Source of the DNA: Ophiobolus disseminans
Taxonomy: Eukaryota; Ascomycota; Dothideomycetes; Pleosporales; Phaeosphaeriaceae
DNA length: 64,000 bases
Reading direction: 5' to 3'
NCBI GenBank assembly: GCA_010093685.1
Contig: MU006222.1
Location: 1,212,612 to 1,276,611 of the forward strand
This document shows positions 53,696-64,000 of the stretch, piece by piece. The notes under the pieces are model-generated. The model was not told the DNA's origin, made no database searches, and saw only the letters and a program-made list of their open reading frames with translations. The translations under genes were made by a program, and so were the position numbers. How positions within the stretch are numbered: position 1 is the first letter of the stretch; each line of letters begins with the position of its first letter.

Positions 53696-56600
53696 TAGAA
53701 TCACTAGAGTGACTGGAATCACCGGACACAATAGAACACGCTATAGAAGAACCTAAGCAAATGGCTAACAATGCTACTAATGCTCCTCTATCTATAGAGT
53801 AAGCATTCCACGCTTTTATGCAGCAAATAGTCTAAAGCAACGCTATTAATCAACAGACTATGCAAGGCCTCTAGAATGCTCTTTAACAAAGCCTTAATAC
53901 ACCCTAGTCTAAGAAAAGGAAGAAGAAACTGCTACAACTCTCTAAGTTTGATAGCACACGCTCTAAATAGGATAGATAGGAGATTGAAGCTAAGAACAAG
54001 ATTAAGACTAATAGCAAAGTTATTGGATCAGACATAGACTAGCTGCGCTACATCTTTGCTAGACTACGCAGTAATGCCTAGAATATGTGCTTAGCCTTTG
54101 TTAGAGCTAAGGAAGAGGAGGAGAATAGTTTAGGCTCCTAGCTACTGGATTACTTAGCTAGCACATACAGCGACCCTAACCGACAGAAGAAAGCCCTATC
54201 TAATGTCTACTCTATCAAGCAGAAGGCACATAAGCCTTTTGCCTAGTTTCTGCCACGCTTTAAGACTGAGCTAGCAAACGCTAGAGCATTGTCATTCAAT
54301 AACACTATCAAGATTTCACTCCTAGAAAATGCTATAAGCCATGCTATGCAGGAGAGACTAGTCAGCGTCTTTCTAGTCCCTACTAAGTATAAAGGATTCA
54401 CCTCCCTACTTTAGACTATTAGGTCAAGACTAGATGCAATCAAAGCACTATAGAAAGGACAAGCGCAACAATGCAGCAAGACAGCTCTAAAGAAGCATTA
54501 GATTGGGAACCTACACACACACACTTATGCTGCTCAATCCCTAGGAAATTAACGCGCTAAGTGGGTGAGCAAGGATAAGATTTAGAGACGCAGGAACAGC
54601 CGCTTGTGTATACGCTGTGGAGCTTCTAGACATATTATTAGCTTCTGTTAGTATGCTCCTGCACGTTATCCTTCTCCTACTACTGTTGCAACCACCAAAT
54701 TTGCAGAGAGGCTACAGCTAGAAGAGGAGGATCCTAAGTCGGAAAAAGAGTAGCTCCTGCCTCAAAGTTACTAGTAGGACCATAAGGAGAAGGCTTTAAG
54801 GATAAAGCAAAACTAGCGCTCATTTCAACCCTACATGAAAGCAAAACCAATCACTGTACACATGCTTATTAATTACACTTACTACGCATCTACAATGCTA
54901 GATTCTAGTTGCTTGATATATGCCCTAGTGATCGCCTAGTTTGCCTAGAAAGCTAAACTCTAGTGCATTAATTTACCTACTCTAAAGACCCTCTAAGGAG
55001 TAGAAGGAACTAGAACTATTAGGCAAGCTTGTCACTTTACATATGATATTAAAGGATATACACGCACAGAATAAGGATACATAATAGAGAACACACACCT
55101 TAGTTTTGATATCTTGCTTAGACGCTCCTAGTTTAACAAACACAATGTTACTATTGCACTAGCAAAGAAGTCTATCTTTATCTACTTAGAAAGGACCCGC
55201 ATCCGCCTCCGTAGCAAGGAAGGAGAACTACCTCCTACACTAACAGTCTAGGAGATCTCTGCAGTAGCCATGCAGAGATACATTTAAGCATCTAAGAAAG
55301 ACAAGTCTGTTAGTGTATTTGCTGCCTCTATAGCAGACATCTAGAAAGCTTTAGCTCCTAAAGCACAATTGAGCTTAGAGCAGATCAAAGACCTCCTACT
55401 ACTAAGCTACCGCTATCAGCTGCTAGTCTTTGATCTAAACTAAGCTAATAAGCTTCCTCTACACCGCCCTAGAGTAGACTACCGCATTAAGCTTATCAAA
55501 GAAAATAGAAAGAGTCCGCAAATACTATAGGGCCCTCTCTACAATATGTCTAGAGATAAGTTACTAGTGCTCTGCAAAGAACTTACATCACTACTAGACA
55601 AGGGATTTATTAGAGTTAGTAGCTCTCCTGCTACAGCCCTAGTTCTCTTTGCAAAGAAACTAGGAGAAGGCCTACGCATATGCATTAACTACCGCGCCCT
55701 TAATGCTATTACTAAGAAGGATAAATACCCTCTACCTCTTATCTATAAGACATTGAACAACATCTGCAAGGCTAAGGAGTATACTCAGCTAGATGTTATT
55801 GCAGCTTTCTACAAGATACACATTTAAGAAGGAGATAAATAGCTTACTGCTTTCCGCACACGCTTTGGACTATATAAGTGGCTAGTTACCCTATTTGGCA
55901 TAGCTAGCTCTCCTAGCACCTTTTAACGCTACATCAACTAGGTCTTACATTAGTTCTTAGATGAATTTGTATCTGCCTACCTAGATAATGTCCTAATATA
56001 CACTAACAGCTCCCTCTAGGAACACCGTACCCATGTCAACAAGGTCCTAGATGCCCTTAGGGAGGCTGGACTTTAGCTAGACATTAAGAAGTGTGAATTT
56101 GAAGTCAAGTCCACTAAGTACCTAGGATTTATTATTAACACAGAGAAGGGACTACTTATAGACCCTTAGAAGATTAAGGCTATTACTAACTAGAAAGCAC
56201 CTACATTAGTTAAAGGCGTACGCAGCTTCTTGGGATTTGCAAACTTCTACCGTAGATTTATCTAGGATTTTGCTAACACTACAGCACCCCTTACTAGACT
56301 TACTAGAGATGTTACCTAGCGCTGGACCTAAGAAGAACAGGAAGCTTTTGACAAACTCAAGGCTGTCTTTATTAGTGAGCCTATTCTAGCTTATTTCTAT
56401 CTAGATAGGGAAACAGTGGTGGAAACAGACTTATCTAGCTATGCAGTTAGAGGAGTACTTTCCTAGTATGATAAGAAGGGAGTCCTTAGGCCCTGTGCCT
56501 ACTTCTCACGCAAAAACAACCCTTATGAATGCAATTATAAGATTTATAACAAAAAGATGCTAGCTATTATACGCTGCCTAGAGGAATAGGACTCTAAACT

Positions 56601-58552
56601 TAGGAAAGTTACTAAGTTTACTGTCCTAACAGACTACAAGAACCTAGAGTACTTCACTAAGCTAAGAAAGCTTAATAAAAGGCAGATTAGATAGTTAATA
56701 CTACTAGGATGCTACAACATCACGCTTTAATATCGACCTAGGAAGCTAAATATAAGAGCAGATCCTCTCTTAAGAAGGGAACAAGACCTGCCTGCAAATG
56801 CAGAGGATACACGCCTTAAGCACTAGTATTAACAGCTTCTTAAGCCTACTACTACTAAAGAAGAAGAGATAGCAGACTTAACTGATACTGTTATCACCTT
56901 TTCAAGCCGGATTTTTCCACTAAGAGCTTTTCCTACTTAGGTAGAGCCTATAGAGCCTGCTGCTCTAGAAGAACTTTAGAATTAAGCTACACAGGAAGAC
57001 TTAGTGTATTCTACTGCACTCTAATATGTTAAAGATAGAGAGCGCTGTTTTCTAGCACACCTTAGACTTAAGGCTTCAATATTAAAGTGTTATGCAGACA
57101 ACAACTTAGTGTTATACTTCCGCAATAGGAAATAGGTGCCTAACTCTAAGCCTTTGCGCACTAGGCTTATCTATAAGATCTATGCATCACTAACCACTAG
57201 ACACCTAGGAAGAGAAGGAACATACAAGATACTAGCAAGAGACAACTTCTAGCCTAGCATGTCTAATAACATACGCCGCTTTGTCCGTAACTGTGATATC
57301 TATAGACGCATTAAGCCCTAGAGAGATAGGTTGCAAGGCTTCTCAAAACCACTGCTACTCTCTAAACGCATCTAGAAAGAGATCTTAATAGACTTTATTA
57401 AGGGACTACTAGAAAGCAATAGCTGTACAACACTTCTTGTTGTTACAGATTAATTAAGCAAGGATGTTATCCTTATTCCCTTATAGGACACTAGAGCAGA
57501 AATAGTTGCTTACAATTTCCTGCGCTATGTGGTTGCCTACTACTAGCTACCTAATGCTATTGTCTCTGACCATGGTACCTAGTTTACTAGTTATTTCTAG
57601 GCTATCCTGACCAAGATAATGAACATTACACGCCGCTTATCTACAGCATAGCATCTACAGACTAATAGATCTACTAAGAGGATAAACAGCATTATTAAAG
57701 CCTATCTCCGCGCTTTTATTAGGTAGCGACAGAGCAATTGGGTAGACCTTCTCCTAATAATGGCCTTAATTGCTATTAAGGGGCGTGAAGCAAAGTCAAC
57801 AAGGGTCTTACTCTTCTTTCTTTAAAATAGCTACAATGTTAACCCTATTTAACTAGACATCTCCTAAGAACTAAACTAAGAAGAGCTAGAAGCATATGTG
57901 CAGCCTAATTACAATAAGGCAAAGGCAATTGTTAAGAAGCTTAAGCATACTTCTAATATAGCATAGACTACAATAGCTAAAGCACAACAAGAGTAAGAGC
58001 ATTAAGCAAATAGGTATAGGTATAAGCCTCCTACACTGCAAGTTAATGACAAAGTCTAGCTCTCTTATAGGAAACAACTGTTAAATAGAAGACCAAACAA
58101 GAAACTTAACTAGAAGAATGCTAAAAACACAGTTATTAAGGTTATTAGCCTACACTTAGTTAGGCTTAATACACTACTAGATATCTACAATGTCTTCTAC
58201 ATAGATCGCCTAAGACTAGCCTTCTTAGATCTCTTCCCTAGCTAGCCTAATAACGACACTAAACTAGCACCTGTCCTAGTTAATAGAGAACTAGAATTAG
58301 AAGTAGAATAGATCATACCTAAAGTGACCTACAGGAACAGACTGTTCTTTAAGGTTAAATAAACTATATACTCCCTAACAACTTTTAAGCTAGCAGAAAA
58401 TCTTAAAGACGACACTACTCTAGATAAGTGGGAAACCTTTACTGCTCTATACCGCAATCAACGCTCTAGGTTGCTTCTAGCTAGATTTAGAAGAGGCGAT
58501 AAAGAACAGTTCTTAATACACAATACCTACAAGAACTAGAGAAGAGAGGTAA

Positions 58553-59125
58553 TGTAAGAGGTTAGACCTCTGCTATTCTTAGTAGATACACTTCGGTTTA
58601 TTAGAACCTTATTGTAAGAGGTTAGACCTCTACTGTCCTTAGTGGATACACTTCGGTTCATTGGAACATTATAGAACATCATGGAATGTCATGGAATGTC
58701 CTAGAACGTTATGGAATGTCCTGGAACATCATGGAATGCCCTGGAACTAGCTAGAACAAGATATATTCTTCTGACAGCTGACAAATGCTAATGTATAAAG
58801 AAACTTCCAGAAGCCAGCAGTCTGCTATACAGTCGGCCTGCTCTCTAGCTCTAGATAGACTCTATCGAATTCATCTTTATTCAACCTAGCCTTCCTGCTG
58901 TCTTCAGCCTAGCCCTTTACACTTATAGAACGTTATAGAATGTCCTAGAACTAGCTAGAACAAGATATGTTCTTCTAACAGCTGACAAATGCTGATGTAT
59001 GTAGAAACTTCTAGAAGCTAGCAGTCTGCTATGAAGTTAGCCTGCTCTCTGGCTCTAGATAGACTCCATCGAATTTATCTCTGTTTAACCTAGCCTTCCT
59101 GCTGTCTTTAGCCTAGTCCCTTACA
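58553..59125 (+). repeat. Gypsy B 3' LTR, interrupted
   Basis: Two parts, 58553-58612 and 58927-59125, together about 259 bp, are separated by a complete solo LTR of the same family and one copy of its target duplication. Confidence 0.9.
58613..58921 (+). repeat. Solo LTR nested in the gypsy B 3' LTR
   Basis: 309 bp, TGTAAGAGG to CCTTTACA, flanked by the 5-bp duplication CTTAT (58608-58612 and 58922-58926). It carries more copies of the internal ATGGAATGTCC-type unit than the 5' LTR. Confidence 0.95.
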
Positions 59126-59332
59126 TTCGGGGAGGTTGAGCAAGATGCAGTGGCTCGTTAATCTCAGGAACGTCTGAACTTCCGTTATTAGAGGTGAAGA
59201 ACGTTAGAAAGCGCTAGTCTACGCTACTATAGCTTAACTTATGCTAACCTTCACTAGTATAAAATTATTAAAGCTAAGAGAGCTTAAGACTTATTTAAAG
59301 ACTATAACGTAAACCACTACTAAGTAGCCTAA
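59126..59332. other. Unidentified sequence between LTRs
   Basis: About 200 bp that translates in part to FGEVEQDAVAR and SQERLNFRY with stops. It may be a remnant of another mobile element. I cannot identify it. Confidence 0.35.
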
Positions 59333-59722
59333 TGTAGGAGGTTAGACCTCTACTATCCTTAGTGGAGTCACTTCGGTTTAATAGAATGACACAGAACATC
59401 ACGGAAGAGCATGGAACATTATAGAAGAGCATGGAACATTATAGAAGAGCATGGAACATCATAGAGCATTATTAAATGTCCTGGAATGTTCTAGCTATTG
59501 CAAAAGATTACAAATAATAACGTATGCTAAATGTATGTAGAAACTTCCAGAAACTAGCAATCTCCCTATTTAGACAGCCTGCTCTCTGGCCCTAGATAGT
59601 CTCTATTAAATTCATCTCTGTTCAACCTAGCCTTCCTGCTGTCTTTAGCCTAGCCCCTTACATTTGAATTCAATTAACCACTTAAGTAGCTAGTGTAGTT
59701 ATCCCCTAGTGCTCTATAACAG
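59333..59722 (+). mobile_element. Gypsy B-family LTR plus leader fragment
   Basis: An LTR of 330 bp (59333-59662) with the same ends, followed by about 60 bp of the family leader (TTTGAATTCAATTAACC..), then truncated. Inside the LTR a ~20-bp unit (GAAGAGCATGGAACATTATA) is repeated three times. Confidence 0.88.
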
Positions 59723-59748
59723 AACAATCGCGAGACTCACTGCTACTA

Positions 59749-60119
59749 GGCTGGTAAATTGGGTCTCCACATCGGGTAGCTAGAACCGCAATATCTCTAC
59801 GAGTACACAACTGAATCAGACGATCTATAACCTATTTTGTATTCCTAATATAGGTCTATAATTTGCTATACAACGTTTTGTTATACGTCTAATACTGCAA
59901 AGGTTATTTAGGTACCCAAATCTGAAACATTGGGTCTCCACATAAAACTCCTAACCTGAATAACTTTTGCAGTACTGAACGTATAACAAGACATTATATA
60001 GCAAAATTATAGGCCTATACTAGGGCTACAAGACAAAGTATAGACCGTCTAATTCGGTCGAATACTCCTAGAGATATTGTGGTTTTAGCTATCCGATGTG
60101 GAGACCCAATTTACCAGCC
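59749..60119. mobile_element. 371-bp palindromic MITE-like element
   Basis: The ends are perfect inverted repeats (GGCTGGTAAATTGGGTCTCC and its complement), flanked by TA on both sides (59747-59748, 60120-60121). Similarity continues along both arms to the middle, so almost the whole element is one long imperfect inverted repeat of two ~170-bp arms. The string ATTGGGTCTCCACAT occurs in the left end (59758-59772), again in the centre (59929-59943), and inverted in the right end (60096-60110). There is no coding capacity. The TA duplication suggests mobilisation by a Tc1/mariner-type transposase. I did not find its terminal repeat in the two DNA transposons of this window. Confidence 0.88.
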
Positions 60120-60122
60120 TAA

Positions 60123-60253
60123 GCTAGAGTAGCTGCATAGGTGTCTTAGGAAGAGATCTGTCTCTGTTAGTCTCTTCTAACTACAAGGCGAGCCTTGCAC
60201 TTAATAAATTAATAATCCTTGTTAAACTTATAGGTGTATACCCACATGCAGTC
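60123..60253 (-). repeat. Copia RT fragment
   Basis: 131 bp matching 47969-48099 of the copia element in the same orientation (GCTAGAGTAGCTGCATAGG to CATGCAGTC), with transitions only at a glance. It is cut at the start of the next LTR-like unit. Confidence 0.8.
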
Positions 60254-60736
60254 TGTCAAGAGGAGGCGTAGATTGTAGCCTGTATGTAGAAACAGGCTAT
60301 TCCTCTTCTAGTAGGAGGCTACTATCACGTGCTGATAACGTAATAGCCGCAACGGAAGTAGGGTAAAGAGTAGAGAAGATACTAGTAATATAAGATTAAT
60401 GGTTAGACACCGAGGTACAGAGGGAGAGAAGAGAGTCTATAATCTATATACATTGTAGAGTAGCTCTAGAAGGTTCTTTACTTATAAATACAATCTAGTT
60501 CTAGAGCACTCTATATGCGTAAACCAATGTAACAGATTACGCGTACAGATAGATTGTACATCATGATGTGATGGATTACGCAATTATAATGTAATAGATT
60601 ACGCGTTGCTACTATAGATAGTAACAGCCTAATAGGCATGATATATGTAGCGTTTACAGTTACTACTAGATTAGGCAAGTCACGTGATTGGTCACGTGAC
60701 ATTTCCTAATAAGGAAATACCTTGTCGAAGCTTACA
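60254..60736. repeat. LTR-like unit of another retroelement
   Basis: 483 bp with TGTCAAGAGGAGG at one end and GAAGCTTACA at the other. It contains three AGATTACGC-like strings and a palindromic pair TCACGTGATTGGTCACGTGA. It lies between a copia and a gypsy fragment, with no matching duplication at its borders (CAGTC and TTCTT). Confidence 0.45.
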
Positions 60737-60739
60737 TTC

Positions 60740-60970
60740 TTACAAAAGTTAGTTGTTGTTCTTCTCTCGAGCGGAAAGGTATATCTCTAGTAAGCCGGGT
60801 AAGAGGTGCTGCTAGCTCTGAGTAGTTTTTCACAAAGCGCCTGTAGAAGTTAGCAAAGCTAAGGAAGCTTCTTACTCCTTTGACATTCACTAGTGCTTCC
60901 TACTCCTTAATAGCCTTGGTTTTCTCTAGGTCTATTCTCAGCTGTAAGGGGTTGAACCTTAAAAAGGAAA
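60740..60970 (-). mobile_element. Gypsy reverse transcriptase/RNase H fragment
   Basis: Minus-strand translation reads [20 protein letters not shown] and [15 protein letters not shown], the segment after the RT palm in Ty3/gypsy elements. It comes from a different copy than gypsy B, is less RIP-mutated, and is cut by the LTR at 60980. Confidence 0.8.
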
Positions 60971-60979
60971 TAGGCACGA

Positions 60980-61278
60980 TGTAAGGGGCCAGGCTGAAGA
61001 CAGCAGGAAGGCTAGGTTGAACAGAGATGAATTCGATGGAGTCTATCTAGAGCCAGAGAGCAGGCTGACTTTATAGCAGACTGCTGGCTTCTGGAAGTTT
61101 CTACATACATCAGCATTTGTCAGCTGTTAGAAGAACATATCTTGTTCTGGCTAGTTCCAGGACATTCCATGACGTTCTAGGACATTCCATGACGTTCCAG
61201 GACATTCTATGACATTCCATAATGTTCTAATGAACCGAAGTGTATCCACTAAGGACAATAGAGGTCTAACCTCTTACA
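60980..61278 (-). repeat. Gypsy B-family LTR, inverted
   Basis: 299 bp; plus strand reads TGTAAGGGGCCAGGC to GGTCTAACCTCTTACA. It contains about five units of a ~20-bp repeat (GACATTCCATGACGTTCCAG type). Confidence 0.92.
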
Positions 61279-64000
61279 TTACCCCCCTTCTCTAGTTCTT
61301 GTAGGTGTTGTGTATTAGTGTATTAGGAACTGTCCTTCATCGCCTCTTCTAAATCCAGCTAGAAGCAACTTAGAGCGTTGATTGCGGTATAGAGCAGTGA
61401 AGGTTTCCCACTCATCTAGAGCAGTGTTGTCTTCAAGATTTTCTGCTGGCTCAAAAGTTGTTAGGGCATATCTAGTCTATTTGACCTCAAAGAACAGTCT
61501 GTTTCTGTAGGTCACTTCAGCCATAATCTGTTCCACTTCTAATTCTAGTTCTCTATTGACTAGGACAGGTGCTAGTTAAGTGTCGTTATTAGGCTAGCTA
61601 GGGAAGGGATCTAAGGAGGCTAGCCTTAGGCGGTTAATGTAGAAGACATTGTGGATGCCTAGTAGTGTGTTAAGCCTAACTGAGTGTAGGCTGATGACCT
61701 CAATAACTGTGTATTTGGCATTTTTCTAGTCGAGTTTCTTGCTTAGTCTTCTATTTGACAGTTGCTTCCTGTAGGAGAGCTAGACTTTGTCATTCACTTG
61801 CAGTGTAGAAGGCTCATGCCTATGCTTGTTTGCCTAACGCTCCTGCTCTTGCTGTGCTTCAGCTATTGTAGTTTGTGCTATGTCAAAAGCATGCTTAAGC
61901 TTCTTAACAATTGCCTTTGCCTTGTCATAATTAGGTCGCAGATGTGCTTCTAGCTCTTCTTAGTTTAGTTCTTGAGAGATGTCTAGTTAGATAGGGTCAA
62001 TATTATAGCTATGTTAAAGGAAGAAGGGTAAGACCCTTGTTAACCTTGCTTCGCGTCCTTTGATAGCAATTAAGGCTATTAGGAGAAGGTCTACCTAATT
62101 GCTTTGTCCCCACCTAATAAAGGCGTGGAGATAGGCTTTAATAATGCTGTTCATCCTCTTAGTAGATCTATTAGTCTGTAGATGCTATGCTGTAGATAAG
62201 CGGCGTGTGATGTTCATTATCTTGGTCAGGATAGCCTAGAAATGACTAGTAAACTAGGTACTACGGTCGGAGACAATAGCATCAGGTAGCTAGTAGTAGG
62301 CAACTACATACTGCAGGAAATTGTAAGCAACTGTTTCTGCTCTAGTGTCTTTTAAGGGAATAAGGATAACATCCTTGCTTAACCGATCTGTAACAACAAG
62401 AAGTGTTGTACAGCTATTGCTTTCTAGCAGTCCTTTAATAAAGTCTATTAAGATCTCTTTCTAGATGCGTTTAGGGAGTGGCAGTGGTTTTAAGAAGCCT
62501 TGCAGTCTATCTCTCTAGGGCTTAATGCGTCTATAGATGTCACAGTTGCGGACAAAGCGATGTATGTTATTAGACATGCTAGGCCAGAAGTAGTCTCTTG
62601 CTAGTATCTTGTATGTTCCTTCTCTTCCTAGGTGTCTAGTGGCTAGTAATGCATAGATCTCATAGATAAGCCTAGTGCGCAAAGGCTCAGAATTAGGCAC
62701 CTATTTTCTGTTGCAGAAGTATAGGACTAAGTTGTTGTCTGCATGACACTCTGATATTAATGCCTTAAGTCTAAGGTGTGCTAGAAAGCGGCGCTCTCTA
62801 TCTTTGACATATTAGAGTGCAGTAGAATACACTAAGTCTTCCTGTGTAGCTTGTTTCTAGAGCTCTTCTAGAGCAGTAGGCTCTATAGGTTCTACCTGAG
62901 TAGGAAAGGCTCTTAGTGGAAAAATCCGGCTTGAAAAGGTGATAACAGTATTAGTTGAGTCTGCTATCTCTTCTTCTTTGGCAGTAGTGGGCTTAAGAAG
63001 CTGTTGATACCGGTGCTTAAGGCGTGCATCCTCTGCATTTGTAGGCAGGTCTTGTTCCCTTCTAGAGAGAGCATCTGCTCTTTCATTCAGCTTCCTAGGT
63101 CGATATTAAAGCGTGATGTTATAGCGTCCTAGTAGGATTGACTATCTAATCTGCCTTTTATTAAGCTTTCTTAGCTTAGTAAAGTACTCTAGGTTCTTGT
63201 AGTCTGTTAGGACAGTAAACTTAGTGACTGTCCTAAGTTTAGAGTCCTATTCCTCTAGGCAGCGTATAATAGCTAGCATCTCTTTGTTATAAATCTTACA
63301 GTTGCATTTATAAGGGTTGTTCTTGCGTGAGAAATAGGCACAGGGCCTAAGGACTCCCTTCTCATCATACTAGGAAAGTACTCCTCTAACTGCATAGCTA
63401 GATAAGTCTGTTTCCACCACTGTTTCCCTGTCTAGATAGAAATAAGCTAGGATAGGCTCACTAATAAAGACAGCCTTGAGTTTGTCAAAGGCTTCCTGTT
63501 CTTCTTAGGTCTAGCGCTAGGTAACATCTCTAGTAAGTCTAGTAAGGGGTGCTGCAGTGTTAGCAAAATCCTAGATAAATCTACGGTAGAAGTTTGCAAA
63601 TCCCAAGAAGCTGCGTATGCCTTTGACTAATGTAGGTGCTTTCTAGTTGTAATAGCTTTAATCTTCTAAGGGTCTATAAGCAGTCCCTTCTCTATGTCAA
63701 TAATAAATCCTAGGTACTTAGTGGACTTAACTTCAAATTCACACTTTTTGATGTCTAGCTAGAGTCCAGCCTCTCTAAGGGCATCTAGAACCTTGTTGAC
63801 ATAGGCGCGGTGTTCCTAGAGGGAGCTATTAGTGTATATTAGAACATCGTCTAGGTAGGCGGATACAAACTTATCTAAGAACTGACGTAAGACCTAGTTA
63901 ATGTAGCGTTGAAAGGTGCTAGGAGAGCCAACTATACTAAATAGAGTGACTAGCCACTTATATAGCCCAAAGCGTGTGCGGAAAGCAGTAAGCTATTTAT
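60980..64000 (-). mobile_element. Second gypsy B copy, inverted, runs off window
   Basis: The 3' LTR is 60980-61278, followed (reading the minus strand backwards) by the polypurine tract and the pol C-terminal region, integrase (zinc-finger frame RHLGREGTYKILARDYF near 62600), RNase H and RT, which reaches the right edge. It matches 54.8-58.6 kb of gypsy B in reverse complement along its length. Some sites mutated to TAG in the first copy are TGG here and the reverse, so the two copies were hit independently. Confidence 0.9.

Larger units (their letters stand above)
53253..59125 (+). mobile_element. Ty3/gypsy retrotransposon B, full length, RIP-mutated
   Basis: The 5' LTR is 53253-53521. A leader with tandem repeats precedes gag (near 53760-54700; core about 54200-54450, knuckle RCGASRHIISFC near 54610). 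Pol continues with a protease-like region, RT ([53 protein letters not shown]), RNase H (LAYFYLDRETVVETDLSSYA), the integrase zinc finger (RHLGREGTYKILARD; FVRNCDIYRRIKP) and core (LVVTD; AIVSDHGTQFTS; HLQTNRSTKRINSIIKAYL), and a C-terminal region that may include a chromodomain-like part. A purine tract (GAAGAGAGGTAA) precedes the 3' LTR at 58553. Many Trp and Gln codons have become TAG or TAA. No target duplication is seen at its outer ends. Confidence 0.9.

Noticed and set aside
53253..59125. Target-site duplication for gypsy B
   Set aside because: The five bases left (GTCTC) and right (TTCGG) of the element do not match, so none is claimed.

Overview
The window is nuclear DNA of a filamentous ascomycete. 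The evidence is short introns of about 50-90 bp with GT..AG ends, a full-size fungal type I fatty acid synthase pair, a Brr6/Brl1 nuclear-envelope protein, a UstYa-type (DUF3328) protein, and transposons carrying repeat-induced point mutation (RIP). A Dothideomycete, probably Pleosporales, fits best; that is inference from gene style and cannot be proved from this sequence alone.

Region 1 (1-20.6 kb) is about lipid and oxidative metabolism. Three minus-strand genes come first: a P450 with a CYP52-like N-terminal half that runs off the left edge, a UstYa-like oxidase-family protein, and an old-yellow-enzyme flavin oxidoreductase. The alpha (FAS2) and beta (FAS1) subunits of cytosolic fatty acid synthase follow, transcribed divergently from a shared 1.27 kb promoter. 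FAS supplies long-chain acyl-CoA. The three tailoring-type oxidoreductase genes beside it look like a small secondary-metabolite or lipid-modification set, but no core synthase or RiPP precursor is visible, so a cluster is only a hypothesis.

Region 2 (20.6-42.5 kb) is mixed. It holds a Brr6/Brl1 gene whose third intron is entirely open and ends in a stop formed by its own splice acceptor, a large disordered protein of unknown function, a broken SRR1-like gene, and a decayed Tc1/mariner DD34E element. An unresolved minus-strand gene relic and two tandem paralogs of an unrecognised family (one broken) come next. The region ends with a secreted deuterolysin (M35) protease, a 2,153-bp pogo/Fot1-type DNA transposon with perfect 43-bp terminal repeats, and a 487-residue unknown protein.

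Region 3 (42.6-64 kb) is a gene-free, AT-rich transposon graveyard dense in TAG/TAA and in the tetramer CTAG, typical of RIP. It contains a 5'-truncated Tad1-like LINE, a Ty3/gypsy element A split by an LTR-like sequence that was itself split by a complete Ty1/copia element (196-bp LTRs, ACCTG target duplication), a gypsy element B whose 3' LTR carries a nested solo LTR (CTTAT duplication), further LTR fragments, a 371-bp palindromic MITE-like element, and a second gypsy B copy in opposite orientation running off the right edge.

All positions, splice sites and repeat comparisons were read by eye. Family calls rest on recognised motifs, not on database searches.
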